Shown one piece after another: positions 15,729 through 26,806 of a stretch of 64,000 bases of DNA. The notes under the pieces were generated by a model. That model saw nothing but the letters and a program-made list of their open reading frames with translations, was not told where the DNA came from and ran no database searches. Each line of letters starts with the position of its first letter. The first letter of the stretch is position 1. Position numbers and translations under genes: made by a program. The DNA comes from UBA8190 sp003453695 (GTDB lineage: Bacteria > Actinomycetota > Acidimicrobiia > Acidimicrobiales > UBA8190): positions 5,898 through 69,897 of the forward strand of contig DAIRBY010000011.1 of the NCBI GenBank assembly GCA_036796975.1, read 5' to 3'.

Positions 15729-17531
15729 GTGCCCGGCTCCGAGTACGCCCCGAGCACGCGGCAGGTGGCCCTGGCCCCGCCGCTCGCCGAGGTTCCCCTT
15801 CCTGCACCCGACGTGGCCGCCCTTCTGGCACGCAACGCCGAGGTGCACGGTGGCCGGCCGGCGCTGCGCTTCGGCGACCGGATCTGGACCCACGCCGAGC
15901 TGCTCGACGAAGCCGGGCGCTTCGCCACGCTCCTGCTACGGCGCCTCGATCCCGACCACCCACCGCACGTCGGCGTGTTGCTCGACAACACGCCCGACTA
16001 CGTGTTCGTCCTGTGCGGCGCGGCGTTGGCCGGTGCCGCCGTGGTGGGCCTCAACCGGACCCGCAGGGACGAGCACCTGGCTCACGACATCACCCACACC
16101 GACGTCCAGCTCCTCGTGACCGAGCCCCGCTACGAGGCGGTCCTGCGACCGGTACTGGGCGGCCTCGACCTGCCCGGTGGTGCCCTCGTCTCCCGGCGCT
16201 TCGCCGACGGCGACGACCCGGAGCCTTCACCCGCTGCTCAGGCCGCCGGCGAGGACCTCGGGGAGGCCCTCCACGCCGCCGCGGCGGGGAACGCGGGGCC
16301 AACGCTGCCGTGGGCCCATGACGTCGACGCCCTGTGGGTGCTGCTGTTCACGTCGGGGACCTCCGCCTCGCCCAAGGCGGTGCGCTGCACCCAACGGCGC
16401 CTGCTGACCACCGGTAACCGCATGGCCACGATGCTCGGTGTCGGCCCCGATGACGTCGGCTACGCGGCCATGCCCCTCTTCCACGCCAACTCCCTCATGG
16501 GAGGCCTGGCCCCCGCTCTCGTGGCCGGGGCGTCGCTCTCGCTGGCACGACGCTTCAGCGCCTCGGGCTTCCTCGGCGACGTGCGACGCTACGGCGCCAC
16601 CTGGTTCAACTACACCGGCAACGTGCTCGCCCATCTCCTGGCGACAGAGGAACGGGGCGACGACGCCGACAACCCGCTGCGCATCGCCTTCGGCAACGAA
16701 GGCACGCCCAACGTGCTCGCCACCGCTTCCAAACGCTTCGGCATCGAGATCGTCGACGTCTTCGGATCGACCGAAGGATCGATCACCTTCGATCGCTCCG
16801 GTGGGCCCCCGCCGGGATCCGTCGGGCGGCTCCGGACCGGGACGCTCATCGTCGACGAAGACGGACACGAGATGGCGAGAGCCACGTTCGACGAAACGGG
16901 AGGGCTCGTCAACCCCGAGGCATGTGTCGGAGAGGTGGTGAACACCCTCGGGGTCGGGCCCTTCGAGGGCTACTACCGAAACGACGAGGCCATGCGCCAC
17001 GCCACCCGCAACGGCTGGTACTGGAGCGGCGACCTCGCCTACGCCGACGGCGAGGGATGGGTGTACTTCGCGGGCCGGACGTCCGACTGGTTGCGCGTGG
17101 ACGGCGAGAACTTCCCGGCGGCTCCGGTCGAAGCCATCGTCATCCGCCACCCCGACGTCGTGGTCTCGGCCGTCTACGGGATCCCCGACCCCCAGTCCGG
17201 TGACCAGGTGATGACGGCGCTCGTGCTGCGCCACGGCGTCACCTTCGACGGCCAGGCCTTCGCCACATGGCTCGACGCCCAACCCGACTTGAGCCCGAGA
17301 TGGCAGCCCCGCTACGTCCGGGTGTCCGGGGCGCTCCCCGGCACCGCCACCAACAAGGTGCTGGTCCGCGAGCTCGTGCAGCAACACATCCGCGCCGATC
17401 GGGTCGGGGGCGACGCGCTCTTCGTGCGGCCGCGCCGGGCCGGCGCCTTCCGGCCCTTCACGGCCGAGGACGAGGCCGGCCTGCGCCTGGCCTTCGAGCA
17501 GAACGGACGCCTCCGACTGTGGGACGTTTAG
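15729..17531 (+). CDS. AMP-binding acyl-CoA synthetase
   Basis: A 600-residue adenylate-forming ligase: LLFTSGTSASPKAV phosphate loop, FGSTEGSI adenine region, YWSGDLAYADGEGWVYFAGR hinge with the Asp that binds ribose, and GTATNKVL carrying the catalytic C-terminal lysine. It converts a carboxylic acid, ATP and CoA to acyl-CoA. GTG 15729, 11 nt after the thiolase stop, is the chosen start; ATG 15669 inside the thiolase gene is an alternative. It resembles FadD17-like long-chain or steroid-side-chain ligases in length and hinge sequence, but the substrate is not determined. Confidence 0.87.
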   Translation: MPGSEYAPSTRQVALAPPLAEVPLPAPDVAALLARNAEVHGGRPALRFGDRIWTHAELLDEAGRFATLLLRRLDPDHPPHVGVLLDNTPDYVFVLCGAALAGAAVVGLNRTRRDEHLAHDITHTDVQLLVTEPRYEAVLRPVLGGLDLPGGALVSRRFADGDDPEPSPAAQAAGEDLGEALHAAAAGNAGPTLPWAHDVDALWVLLFTSGTSASPKAVRCTQRRLLTTGNRMATMLGVGPDDVGYAAMPLFHANSLMGGLAPALVAGASLSLARRFSASGFLGDVRRYGATWFNYTGNVLAHLLATEERGDDADNPLRIAFGNEGTPNVLATASKRFGIEIVDVFGSTEGSITFDRSGGPPPGSVGRLRTGTLIVDEDGHEMARATFDETGGLVNPEACVGEVVNTLGVGPFEGYYRNDEAMRHATRNGWYWSGDLAYADGEGWVYFAGRTSDWLRVDGENFPAAPVEAIVIRHPDVVVSAVYGIPDPQSGDQVMTALVLRHGVTFDGQAFATWLDAQPDLSPRWQPRYVRVSGALPGTATNKVLVRELVQQHIRADRVGGDALFVRPRRAGAFRPFTAEDEAGLRLAFEQNGRLRLWDV

Positions 17532-17542
17532 GGTCGGAGCCG

Positions 17543-18418
17543 GTGAGCACATCGGTGCCGGGACTGGCACCCGTCCCCCACCACGAGGCAGGCCCATCGG
17601 TCGGCCGGAGCGGCGCCGCATCGGCACCGGCGGTACTGCTGCGCGCCGTGTCCAAGAGCTTCGGGCCCCGCCAGGCAGCCGTGCCGGCAGTTGACGACGT
17701 GACGCTCTCGGTCGAGACGGGGAAGTTCGTGACCGTCATCGGCCCCAGTGGCTGTGGCAAGACGACGCTCCTCCGCATCGTGGCGGGGTTGCTCGACCCC
17801 GACCGAGGCGACGTGTCCGTCTTCGGGAGCCCGGTCGGTCGGGCGGTCGAGGCCAAGGGCATCGGCTTCGTGCCCCAGTCACCCGCCCTCCTCCCGTGGC
17901 GAACGGTGCTCGAGAACGTCCAGCTCCCCCTTCAGGTCAACGAAAAGGCGCATCTCGCCGACGGCCGGGTACGACGGGACCCGGTCGAGGTGCTGGAGTC
18001 CTTCGGCCTCGGCAACGTCCTCGGACGTCGCCCGGCCCAGCTGTCCGGCGGCATGCAGCAGCGCGTGGCCATCGCCCGGGCCTTCGTCTTCGACCCCCCC
18101 GTCCTGCTCATGGACGAGCCGTTCGCCGCAGTCGACGAGCTGACCCGGGAGGTGCTGCGCCACGAGCTGCTGTCGGTGTGGCAGGGGAGCCGCAAGACGG
18201 TGCTGTTCGTGACGCATTCCATACCGGAGGCCATCGCCCTGTCGGACGCCGTCGTCATCATGTCTCCCCATCCCGGTCGCATCGAGAAGGTGGTGCCGGT
18301 CGACCTCCCACGACCCCGTGGTGACCTCGTCGAGACGACCGTGGAGTTCCACGAGCTCGAGCGCCAGGTGCGCATGGAGATCCGACGGAGTTGGAAGCCC
18401 GAGGGACCCGAGGGATGA
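17543..18418 (+). CDS. ABC transporter ATPase (SsuB/TauB/NrtD type)
   Basis: A 291-residue ATPase with Walker A GPSGCGKTT, Q-loop FVPQSPALLPWRTV, signature LSGGMQQRVAIARA, Walker B LLMDEPFAAVD and H-loop FVTHSIPEA. The LPWRT and MQQR details are those of nitrate/sulfonate/taurine/pyrimidine-type importers. The GTG at 17543 has GGAG upstream; about 35 residues precede the canonical start of the domain. It is followed by the permease with an ATGA overlap. Confidence 0.9.
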   Translation: MSTSVPGLAPVPHHEAGPSVGRSGAASAPAVLLRAVSKSFGPRQAAVPAVDDVTLSVETGKFVTVIGPSGCGKTTLLRIVAGLLDPDRGDVSVFGSPVGRAVEAKGIGFVPQSPALLPWRTVLENVQLPLQVNEKAHLADGRVRRDPVEVLESFGLGNVLGRRPAQLSGGMQQRVAIARAFVFDPPVLLMDEPFAAVDELTREVLRHELLSVWQGSRKTVLFVTHSIPEAIALSDAVVIMSPHPGRIEKVVPVDLPRPRGDLVETTVEFHELERQVRMEIRRSWKPEGPEG

Positions 18419-19215
18419 ACGAGCACGCTGGGCGAGGGTGGCCGACGTGGGCCCGGCCGGGCGTGTGGGTGCCGCCGCTGGTCGCCTTCGCCGTCCTGGC
18501 CGGAGCCTGGCAGCTCTACGCCGTGCACAATCCCACGGTCATCCCGAAGATCCAGCAGGTCGTCTCTCAACTGGTCGACAGGCCGTATTTCTTCTTCCGC
18601 AACGCCCTCACCACGATCCAGGAGGCGGTCGTGGGCGCCGCCTTCGGGATGGGGATGGCCTTCCTCCTCGCCGTGCTCATGTCGTTCGTGCGAATCGTGG
18701 AGCGGGCGGTGCTCCCGCTGGCGGTGATCTTGAACGTCACCCCGGTCATCGCCGTCGCCCCCGCCCTGGTGGTCGCCTTCGGCTTCGGCATGACCCCCAA
18801 GTACGTCATCACCGCCGTGGTGGTGTTCTTCCCCTTCCTGATCAACGCCCTCATCGGCCTGCGCTCGATCGACCCCTTGTCCCTCGACGTGCTCACCACC
18901 CTTCACGCCTCGCGTACCGAGGTGCTCTGGCGACTCCGGCTCCCGAGCAGCCTGCCGTTCCTGTTCGCCGCCGCCCGCATCTGCATGCCGCTGAGCGTGA
19001 TCGGGGCGGTCGTGGCGGAGTTCGTGGCTGCCGGCAGGACCAACGGCTTGGGCACCCTCATCGTCACCGCCGCCTCCCTCGGCGACCTGAAGACCATCTA
19101 TGCGGCTGTGGCGGTCCTCGCCGTGACCGGCATCGTCTTCTTCCTGGTCGTCGTGATCCTGCAGGCCAAGCTGCTCACCTGGCACAGCTCGGCGGCCACG
19201 GCTGCGAACGCCTGA
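18415..19215 (+). CDS. ABC transporter permease (SsuC type)
   Basis: A 266-residue permease with about six membrane segments and the EAA-like cytoplasmic loop TLHASRTEVLWRLRLPSSLPFLFAAARI, typical of BPD_transp_1 nitrate/sulfonate/taurine permeases. Its ATG overlaps the ATPase stop (ATGA), so the two subunits are coupled. Confidence 0.9.
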   Translation: MNEHAGRGWPTWARPGVWVPPLVAFAVLAGAWQLYAVHNPTVIPKIQQVVSQLVDRPYFFFRNALTTIQEAVVGAAFGMGMAFLLAVLMSFVRIVERAVLPLAVILNVTPVIAVAPALVVAFGFGMTPKYVITAVVVFFPFLINALIGLRSIDPLSLDVLTTLHASRTEVLWRLRLPSSLPFLFAAARICMPLSVIGAVVAEFVAAGRTNGLGTLIVTAASLGDLKTIYAAVAVLAVTGIVFFLVVVILQAKLLTWHSSAATAANA

Positions 19216-19307
19216 CCGGCTGCTCCCAGCTGCCCCGTTGGTGCACGACAGGGCGGAGAGGCCAAGCTCTCGGGCCGAGCCGGGAGCCAACGAGAGCCAG
19301 GGGAGAC

Positions 19308-20411
19308 GTGAGCCGACGAGCGACGATGCAGAGGCTGGGCGGGGCGGGGTCGGCGCTGGTGCTCCTGTCCCTCGTGCTGAGCGCCTGCTCCTCGGCCGGG
19401 ACCGGCGGGTTGCCGGCATCGGCGGCCAGGAGCGGCGCACTGGTCGGCCAGGCAGAGTGCAACGCCAACAAGGCGGCGGGGCCCATCACCTTCGTGTCGC
19501 CGTTCGGCTTCGACGCCTCGGCCGGCATCATCGACGTCTTCGCCGCGCAGTCCCTGGGCTACTTCACCGACCTGTGCCTCACCACCAACTTCGTCACCAA
19601 CTCGCAGGACGCCACCGCCCTGGTGTCGGCCGGGACGGCGACGACGACCGCAGTGGGCTCCGCCGCCGACTTCATGGTGGCGGCGGCCAACGGCTCGAAG
19701 ATCACCGCCGTGGCGACCTACGGGAACGTCTCCGACTACTGCATCATCACCCAGCCACAGTTCACGAGCCTCCGCATGCTCGAGGGCCATACCCTGGGCT
19801 ACCACTTCTCGCCGGAGGCACCCGACCTGGAGATGCTCGTCGCCGCCGGCGCCGACATCGCCAAGATCCAGTTGGTGAACACCCCCGACTACGACCCCAA
19901 CCAGGTGGTACATGGCCATCTCGACTCGGTGGGCTGCTACCAGTCCAACGAGCCGCTCACGCTCAAGGCGGAGGGCGCCAAGTTCAACGAGTTCACCCCG
20001 TCGCAGTACGGCGTGTCAGGCACCTACAACGTGCAGTTCTTCAACGACGCGTTCCTGGCTTCCCACCACGGCGCCGCCCGGGACTGGATGCGGGCCGACC
20101 TCCACGCCTTCGCCTACTGCGAAGCCCACCAGGCCCGGTGCATCTCGATCGAGCAGCGTGCCGCCCAGGCGGCCGGCGCCGAGTTCCTCGTGAACCACGA
20201 GCAGCAGGTGTGGGCCCTGGAGGCGGCGCTGTCGAGAGACCACACCCTGCCCGGACAAGGCATCGGGGTGGAGTCCCAGGCCGAATGGCAGCCCGAGGTG
20301 AACGAGGTGCAACGGTTCAAGCTGGCGACGAATCTCCCGGCGCTCTCCAGGGTGGAGAACACGACCATGGTGGCATCGCTCTACCGCGGCAGAGACCTGA
20401 TCTGGCCCTGA
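19308..20411 (+). CDS. NMT1/SsuA-type substrate-binding lipoprotein
   Basis: A 367-residue protein with a lipoprotein signal peptide ending in the lipobox LSAC, then a periplasmic-binding fold: ITFVSPFGFDASAGIIDVFAAQSLGYFTD, typical of the NMT1/THI5-like group that binds sulfonates, nitrate, pyrimidines or aromatic acids. GTG 19308 is preferred because GGGGAG is 4 nt upstream; ATG 19326 is an alternative. It completes the importer and is followed 10 nt later by an AMP ligase, suggesting that the imported ligand is activated by CoA. Several Cys residues (CNANK, DLCL, DYCI, CYQS, YCEAHQARC) could form disulfides. Confidence 0.83.
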   Translation: MSRRATMQRLGGAGSALVLLSLVLSACSSAGTGGLPASAARSGALVGQAECNANKAAGPITFVSPFGFDASAGIIDVFAAQSLGYFTDLCLTTNFVTNSQDATALVSAGTATTTAVGSAADFMVAAANGSKITAVATYGNVSDYCIITQPQFTSLRMLEGHTLGYHFSPEAPDLEMLVAAGADIAKIQLVNTPDYDPNQVVHGHLDSVGCYQSNEPLTLKAEGAKFNEFTPSQYGVSGTYNVQFFNDAFLASHHGAARDWMRADLHAFAYCEAHQARCISIEQRAAQAAGAEFLVNHEQQVWALEAALSRDHTLPGQGIGVESQAEWQPEVNEVQRFKLATNLPALSRVENTTMVASLYRGRDLIWP

Positions 20412-20421
20412 GGGCGTCGCC

Positions 20422-22020
20422 GTGACGGAGGGCCTGCACCCGCGTTCCGTGCACGACTGGGAGCGCCATCTGGGTCGCCGCCAGTCCCCAGCGGAGGTGC
20501 GCCGGGATCTCTCTGCCGGGTCGATCCCGGGTGCGGCCCACGCCGTCGCCCGCCGATTGCCCGACCGGGAGGCGGTCCGGGTCGGCGGAGCCTCGCTCAC
20601 CCATGGTCAGCTCGACGACGCCAGTCGCCGCCTGGCGCGCTGGCTGGTCGACCGGGGCGCCGGACCCGGTGGGCGCGTGGTCCTGGCTGCCGGCAACTCG
20701 CTCGGCTACGTGATCGCCTATCTCGCCGTGCTGCACAGCGGCGCCGCCGTGGCGCTCGTGAACCCCATGCTCACCGCCACCGAGCTCGGCCACCTGGTGG
20801 ACGACGCCGACCCCGTGGCTGCCTTGGCCGACCAACAGCGCGCCGAGCAGCTCGATGAGCTCGGGGTGCACCACCTGCTCGACCTGGACGCCGCCGCCAG
20901 GGCGGGCTGGCCCCAGTTCCTGTCGTCCTGGGCGCCCATCGAGCCGCGGCCGCTGTCGCCCGACACCGTGGCCCATCTGGCGTTCACGTCCGGGACCACC
21001 GGACGCCCCAAGCCGGCCCCGCTCACCCACCGAAACCTGGTGGCGACGGTGACGGCCGTGCTCCGGGCGTGGCGGTTCACCGAGGACGACGCCGTGGTGC
21101 ACGCCCTGCCCCTCCAGCACGCCCACGGACTGAGCGGCGTCATCGCCGTCCTCCTCCGAGGCTGCCGCGGTGTCTTCCTGCCCGCCTTCGACCCCGACGC
21201 CCTGGCGGGCGCCATCGACACCGAGAAGGCCACCGTGCTCTTCGGTGTCCCCACCGTCTACGACCGCATGGTGCGGGCCGGGGTGTGGGAACACCGCCGG
21301 CCGCACAGCCTGCGCCTGGCCACCTGCGGATCGGCCCCCCTGGCGCCCGCCCTCGGCGCGGCGGTGGCGGAGCGCATCGGCATGCCGCTGCTGGAGCGTT
21401 TCGGGGCGACCGAGGTGGGCTTCGTGCTGTCCAACCCGTACGCGGGGGAGCGACGGTTGGGAACCGTCGGCTTCGCCCTTCCGGGCGCCGAGGTGGTGAT
21501 CGTCGACGACAACGGCACCGAGGTCGACGACGGCACCGTGGGCGAAGTGGTGTGCCGGGGCCCGTCGGTGTTCGGCGGCTACGCGGGCCGAAGCGATCCG
21601 AAGCGAGCGACGTGGTTCGGTGACTGGTTCCGCACCGGGGACCTGGGCGTGGTGGACCCGGCCGACGGTTACGCGTCGATCGTGGGCCGCTCCAAGGAGC
21701 TCATCATCAGCGGCGGGCTCAACGTCTATCCGAGGGAGGTGGAGCTGGCGCTGGAGGCGCTGCCCCCGGTGGCGGAGGCTGCCGTGGCCGGGGTGCCGTC
21801 GGAGCTGTGGGGAGAGGAGGTGCGCGCCTTCGTGGTGCCGGTGCCGGGAGCGACGCTCGATCCCGAGATCCTGGACCGGGCGCTCGCCGAGGTGCTCGCC
21901 GCCTACAAGCGTCCCAAGAGCTACCGGGTTCTCGACCGCCTGCCCCGAAACGCCATGGGCAAGGTGGTCCGCCATCTGCTCACCGCCGGGACCGAGACCG
22001 AGGGCCCCGCACCCGGCTGA
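20422..22020 (+). CDS. AMP-dependent acyl-CoA synthetase
   Basis: A 532-residue ligase with FTSGTTGRPKPAPLTH phosphate loop, FGATEVGFV, WFRTGDLGVV hinge and the PRNAMGKVVRHLL lysine motif. It forms acyl-CoA from an unknown acid. The GTG start lies 10 nt after the binding-protein gene, so it belongs to the same unit as the importer. Similar in form to malonyl-CoA or medium-chain ligases, with no residue set that fixes the substrate. Confidence 0.88.
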   Translation: MTEGLHPRSVHDWERHLGRRQSPAEVRRDLSAGSIPGAAHAVARRLPDREAVRVGGASLTHGQLDDASRRLARWLVDRGAGPGGRVVLAAGNSLGYVIAYLAVLHSGAAVALVNPMLTATELGHLVDDADPVAALADQQRAEQLDELGVHHLLDLDAAARAGWPQFLSSWAPIEPRPLSPDTVAHLAFTSGTTGRPKPAPLTHRNLVATVTAVLRAWRFTEDDAVVHALPLQHAHGLSGVIAVLLRGCRGVFLPAFDPDALAGAIDTEKATVLFGVPTVYDRMVRAGVWEHRRPHSLRLATCGSAPLAPALGAAVAERIGMPLLERFGATEVGFVLSNPYAGERRLGTVGFALPGAEVVIVDDNGTEVDDGTVGEVVCRGPSVFGGYAGRSDPKRATWFGDWFRTGDLGVVDPADGYASIVGRSKELIISGGLNVYPREVELALEALPPVAEAAVAGVPSELWGEEVRAFVVPVPGATLDPEILDRALAEVLAAYKRPKSYRVLDRLPRNAMGKVVRHLLTAGTETEGPAPG

Positions 22021-22128
22021 GCCGATCGGGCCGCGCCGGCTCGAGGAGTGCTGCCCGTCGGCGCTCGAGGCAAGGGCGGACCAACCCGGGGCGACGTTCT
22101 GGCCGGGCCGACCGATTTCCTGTCCGGC

Positions 22129-23757
<1,629 letters not shown>

Positions 23758-23837
23758 GGGCAGATCTTCGCATCCGGCACCTGTGACGTTCGGATCCCGG
23801 CACCGGTGACGTTCGGAACCGAAGAGCCGGCGAGAGG

Positions 23838-24401
23838 ATGGCGGCGGTGGACGGAGGCCCTGGCACGAGGTTGTTCACGGTCGGCCACGGCACGCTGTCG
23901 TCCGACGAGCTCGCCGCCCTGTTGGAGGGCGCCGGTGTCGAGTCGCTCGTGGACGTCCGCACCGCTCCGGGAAGCCGGCGCCACCCGCAGTTCGCCCGGG
24001 CCGAGATGGAGCAGTGGCTCCCGGCCCGAGGCGTCGTCTATCGCTGGGAGCAGGCCCTCGGCGGGTTCCGCCGTGCGGCGCCCGACTCCCCCAACACAGC
24101 CCTGCGCCATCCCGGCTTCCGGGGTTATGCCGATTACATGCGCACCAGGGAGTTCAGCGAGGCGCTGGACGGAGTGGTCCAAGAGGCGGGCGGACGACCG
24201 GTGACCGTCATGTGCGCCGAAACCCTGTGGTGGAGGTGCCACCGGCGCCTCATCGCCGACGCCGCGGTGCTGTTGCGGGAGATCGACGTCGTGCATCTCG
24301 GCCACGACGGGCGCCTGACGACGCATCGCCCCACCGAGGGCGCACGAGTGGAGGGCGACCATCTCGTCTACGACGGTGGCCAGCCCCGCCTCTCACCCTG
24401 A
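23838..24401 (+). CDS. DUF488 family protein
   Basis: A 187-residue protein with the DUF488 signature: LFTVGHGTLSSDELAALL at the N-terminus, LVDVRTAPGSRRHPQF, RWEQALGGFR, and VTVMCAETLWWRCHRRLIA with the conserved Cys/His pair. The family is widespread, small and of unknown biochemical function. It is divergent from the ligase gene by 80 bp. Confidence 0.85.
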   Translation: MAAVDGGPGTRLFTVGHGTLSSDELAALLEGAGVESLVDVRTAPGSRRHPQFARAEMEQWLPARGVVYRWEQALGGFRRAAPDSPNTALRHPGFRGYADYMRTREFSEALDGVVQEAGGRPVTVMCAETLWWRCHRRLIADAAVLLREIDVVHLGHDGRLTTHRPTEGARVEGDHLVYDGGQPRLSP

Positions 24402-24460
24402 CCGGCTCAGCGCGGGATGCGCCCGTCGCCGGGAGCGCCCCCGCCCGCCATCCGTCGGGC

Positions 24461-26671
24461 CTACTGCCGAGAGGCGGCGATGGTGGTGGGGCCGGCACCG
24501 GGCGGCGGGACGAGCCCTCCCGTCGACAGCGCCAGCTGGGCCTGGAGGACAGGCGTGAGCCAGCGGGCGTAGGTCGAGGTGATGTGGTTGTCGTCGCGGT
24601 ACACGAGCATGTTCTCGACCAGGGCGTCGCACCACGCCGCCGAGCAGAACCACGGCCTGGTGTCGATGTAGGCGGCGCCGGCCGCGGTCACGGCCTGGGC
24701 CTCGGCGTAGATCCCGATGGGGTTGGAGGCGGGCGGCGCCTCGGGGATGAGGCAGCGGGTGGCCGCCGACAGGTGGGCGGACAGGCAGTCGGGCACCGAC
24801 CGGGGCGGGTAGGGGTCGTCCCCGAGGACCACCACCCGGGCGCCGGTGGACTCGAGCGTGTTGATCATCTCGTTCAGGCCGTTCATCCAGGCGGGGCCGT
24901 CCACGAGCACGTGGTCGTTCGACACGCCGTACTCACGGGAGAAGCCGAGCACGACGACCACCGGTTGCAGGTTCTCGATGCGCGTCACCACGGCGTTGCG
25001 CCATGTCGTGCACTGCGTGTACCACTTGTCGAGGTCGGGGCTGAACACCGCGACGTCGATGGGCGGGCAGGTGGCTTTGGCGGCGGCGACGAGGTGGAAG
25101 TCCTCGCTGGTGGCGATGTTCTCGAAGGCGGGGAACCACTGCAGGGCGTGGGAGTCCCCGAAGAGGACGATGGAGCGTGACGAGCCTGTCTCGCCGTAGT
25201 TGCACGGGTGGACGGCGGTGGCGGTGAAGGAGTCGAAGCAGCCGTCGTAGAAGGGCGGCCCCTCGTCCTGGTACGCCTTCCACAGCGAGGGCTCCAGGTT
25301 GGCGGGGACCCGGGTCTCGGTGGACGACTGGGCCACGACCTGCTGCACCTGGGCCGTGACGGCGGCCGCCGTCTGGGCCAGGTCGGCGGTGCCCGGCGAC
25401 GGCGAGGCGGAGGGAGGAGCCTGCAGGGCCGTGCGGGCCACGCGGCCGGTGCCGAGCACCTTGGGGAAGGCGGTCCCGGCCAGGAACACGCTCGCCACCA
25501 CCAAGGCGCTCGACGCCGCCACCAGCGACAGCCCGCCCCGGGGCCGACCCAGCCAGGCGGCCCGGCGCAGGGGCTCTTCCACCACGAAGGTGGTGGCCAG
25601 GGCGGCGGCCAGGCTGAGGCCGACGGCCGCCAGCCGACCGTCGAGCGGCAAGGCGTGGCCGACCAGGGCGGGGGCGAGGACCACGAAGGGCCAGTGCCAG
25701 AGGTACCAGGTGTAGGAGATCCGGCCTGCGCCCTGGAAGGGCGACAGCCCGAGAAGCCCGGTGGCGTTGTGCGACGGCCTCGGCCGCCGGCTGTGGCGCG
25801 GCTGCTTGGGCGGGCGGCACCCCGCCGCCACCAGGGCGACCGCCCCACCCACCGGGAGCAGCGCGGCGGTCCCCGGGAAGGGCGTGGTGGGGGACAGGCC
25901 CACCACGGCCCACACCACGGCGGCCAGGCCCGCCCAGCCGAGCAGCGCCGACACGGCGCCGGGCAGCCGGCGCAGCTCGGGGACGGCCAGGGCCACGAGC
26001 CCGCCGGCGGCCAGCTCCCAGGCCCGGGTGGGCAGCGAGTAGAAGGCCCAGGGCTCGTTGGTGCCTGTCAGCCACAACGACGCCCCGAACGAGGAGCAGG
26101 CCACGATGCCGAGCGCCACGGCGGCGGACAGCCGGGTGGAGCGCCGCCGCCGCCAGGCCAAGGCGGCCACGCACAGAAGCGCAGGCCACACCAGGTAGAA
26201 CTGCTCCTCCACCCCCAGCGACCAGAAGTGGAGGAAGGGCGAGGGGGCGCTGCCGGCGCTCAGGTAGTTGGTGGCGCCCAGGGCGAAGCGGTAGTTGGCG
26301 ACGTACAGGGCCGAGGCGACGCCGTCTCGGAGGACGGTGGCCGCCCGCACCGGGGACAGCACCGCCGTGGACACCGCCAGGGTGGCCGCCACGACCAGCA
26401 CCGCCGAGGGGAGCAGGCGCCGGGCCCGGCGGGCGTAGAAGCCGGCGAAGGACAGCGCCCTCCGGCGGCCCACTTCGTCGTGGATGAGGCCGGTGATGAG
26501 GAAGCCCGAGATGACGAAGAAGACGTCGACCCCCACGTAGCCCCCCCTCACGTGGGGGATGCCGGCGTGGTAGGCGACCACGGCCAGGATGGCGACCGCC
26601 CGCAGCCCCTGGATGTCCTTCCTGAAGCGGGCGCCGCGCCCAGTGGCGGGCTCGGCGTGCTCAGAGGCCAT
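24461..26671 (-). CDS. Acyltransferase-3 / SGNH fusion (OafA/OatA type)
   Basis: The 736-residue product has an acyltransferase-3 membrane domain (DIQGLRAVAILAVVAYHAG at the start, GGYVGVDVFFVISGFLIT, WSLGVEEQFYLVWP, about ten or more membrane segments) and a C-terminal extracytoplasmic SGNH domain with block I FGDSHALQW and block V DDNH. These proteins O-acetylate cell-surface polysaccharide, peptidoglycan or glycolipids: the membrane part moves the acetyl group and the SGNH part transfers it. ATG 26671 (MASEHAEP) is preferred over an upstream in-frame ATG at 26719. It is divergent from the ArsR gene. Confidence 0.9.
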   Translation of the reverse strand: MASEHAEPATGRGARFRKDIQGLRAVAILAVVAYHAGIPHVRGGYVGVDVFFVISGFLITGLIHDEVGRRRALSFAGFYARRARRLLPSAVLVVAATLAVSTAVLSPVRAATVLRDGVASALYVANYRFALGATNYLSAGSAPSPFLHFWSLGVEEQFYLVWPALLCVAALAWRRRRSTRLSAAVALGIVACSSFGASLWLTGTNEPWAFYSLPTRAWELAAGGLVALAVPELRRLPGAVSALLGWAGLAAVVWAVVGLSPTTPFPGTAALLPVGGAVALVAAGCRPPKQPRHSRRPRPSHNATGLLGLSPFQGAGRISYTWYLWHWPFVVLAPALVGHALPLDGRLAAVGLSLAAALATTFVVEEPLRRAAWLGRPRGGLSLVAASSALVVASVFLAGTAFPKVLGTGRVARTALQAPPSASPSPGTADLAQTAAAVTAQVQQVVAQSSTETRVPANLEPSLWKAYQDEGPPFYDGCFDSFTATAVHPCNYGETGSSRSIVLFGDSHALQWFPAFENIATSEDFHLVAAAKATCPPIDVAVFSPDLDKWYTQCTTWRNAVVTRIENLQPVVVVLGFSREYGVSNDHVLVDGPAWMNGLNEMINTLESTGARVVVLGDDPYPPRSVPDCLSAHLSAATRCLIPEAPPASNPIGIYAEAQAVTAAGAAYIDTRPWFCSAAWCDALVENMLVYRDDNHITSTYARWLTPVLQAQLALSTGGLVPPPGAGPTTIAASRQ

Positions 26672-26749
26672 GCACCATGGTGACGGGCTGTCAAGGGCAA
26701 TTGGCGGACCGTGGTGCACCCGCTGTCCGTGGAGGCCCCGCAGATATCT

Positions 26750-26765
26750 TCAACCAAATGGTTGA
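26750..26765. promoter_or_regulatory. ArsR-type operator, distal copy
   Basis: TCAACCAAATGGTTGA is a near-perfect 16-bp palindrome (arms TCAACCA/TGGTTGA). It lies 41 bp before an almost identical copy, upstream of an ArsR gene. Confidence 0.7.
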
Positions 26766-26790
26766 CAGTCTGGGGAGCGGGGCGGTATTC

Positions 26791-26806
26791 TCAACCATAT
26801 GGTTGA
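26791..26806. promoter_or_regulatory. ArsR-type operator overlapping the start codon
   Basis: TCAACCATATGGTTGA is a perfect 16-bp palindrome. The ATG start of the ArsR gene (26799) lies at its centre, so bound repressor would cover the start site. Confidence 0.75.

Noticed and set aside
22021..22128. A terminator between the convergent ligase genes
   Set aside because: GC-rich partial repeats are present, but I could not find a stem of at least six perfect pairs with a sensible loop.
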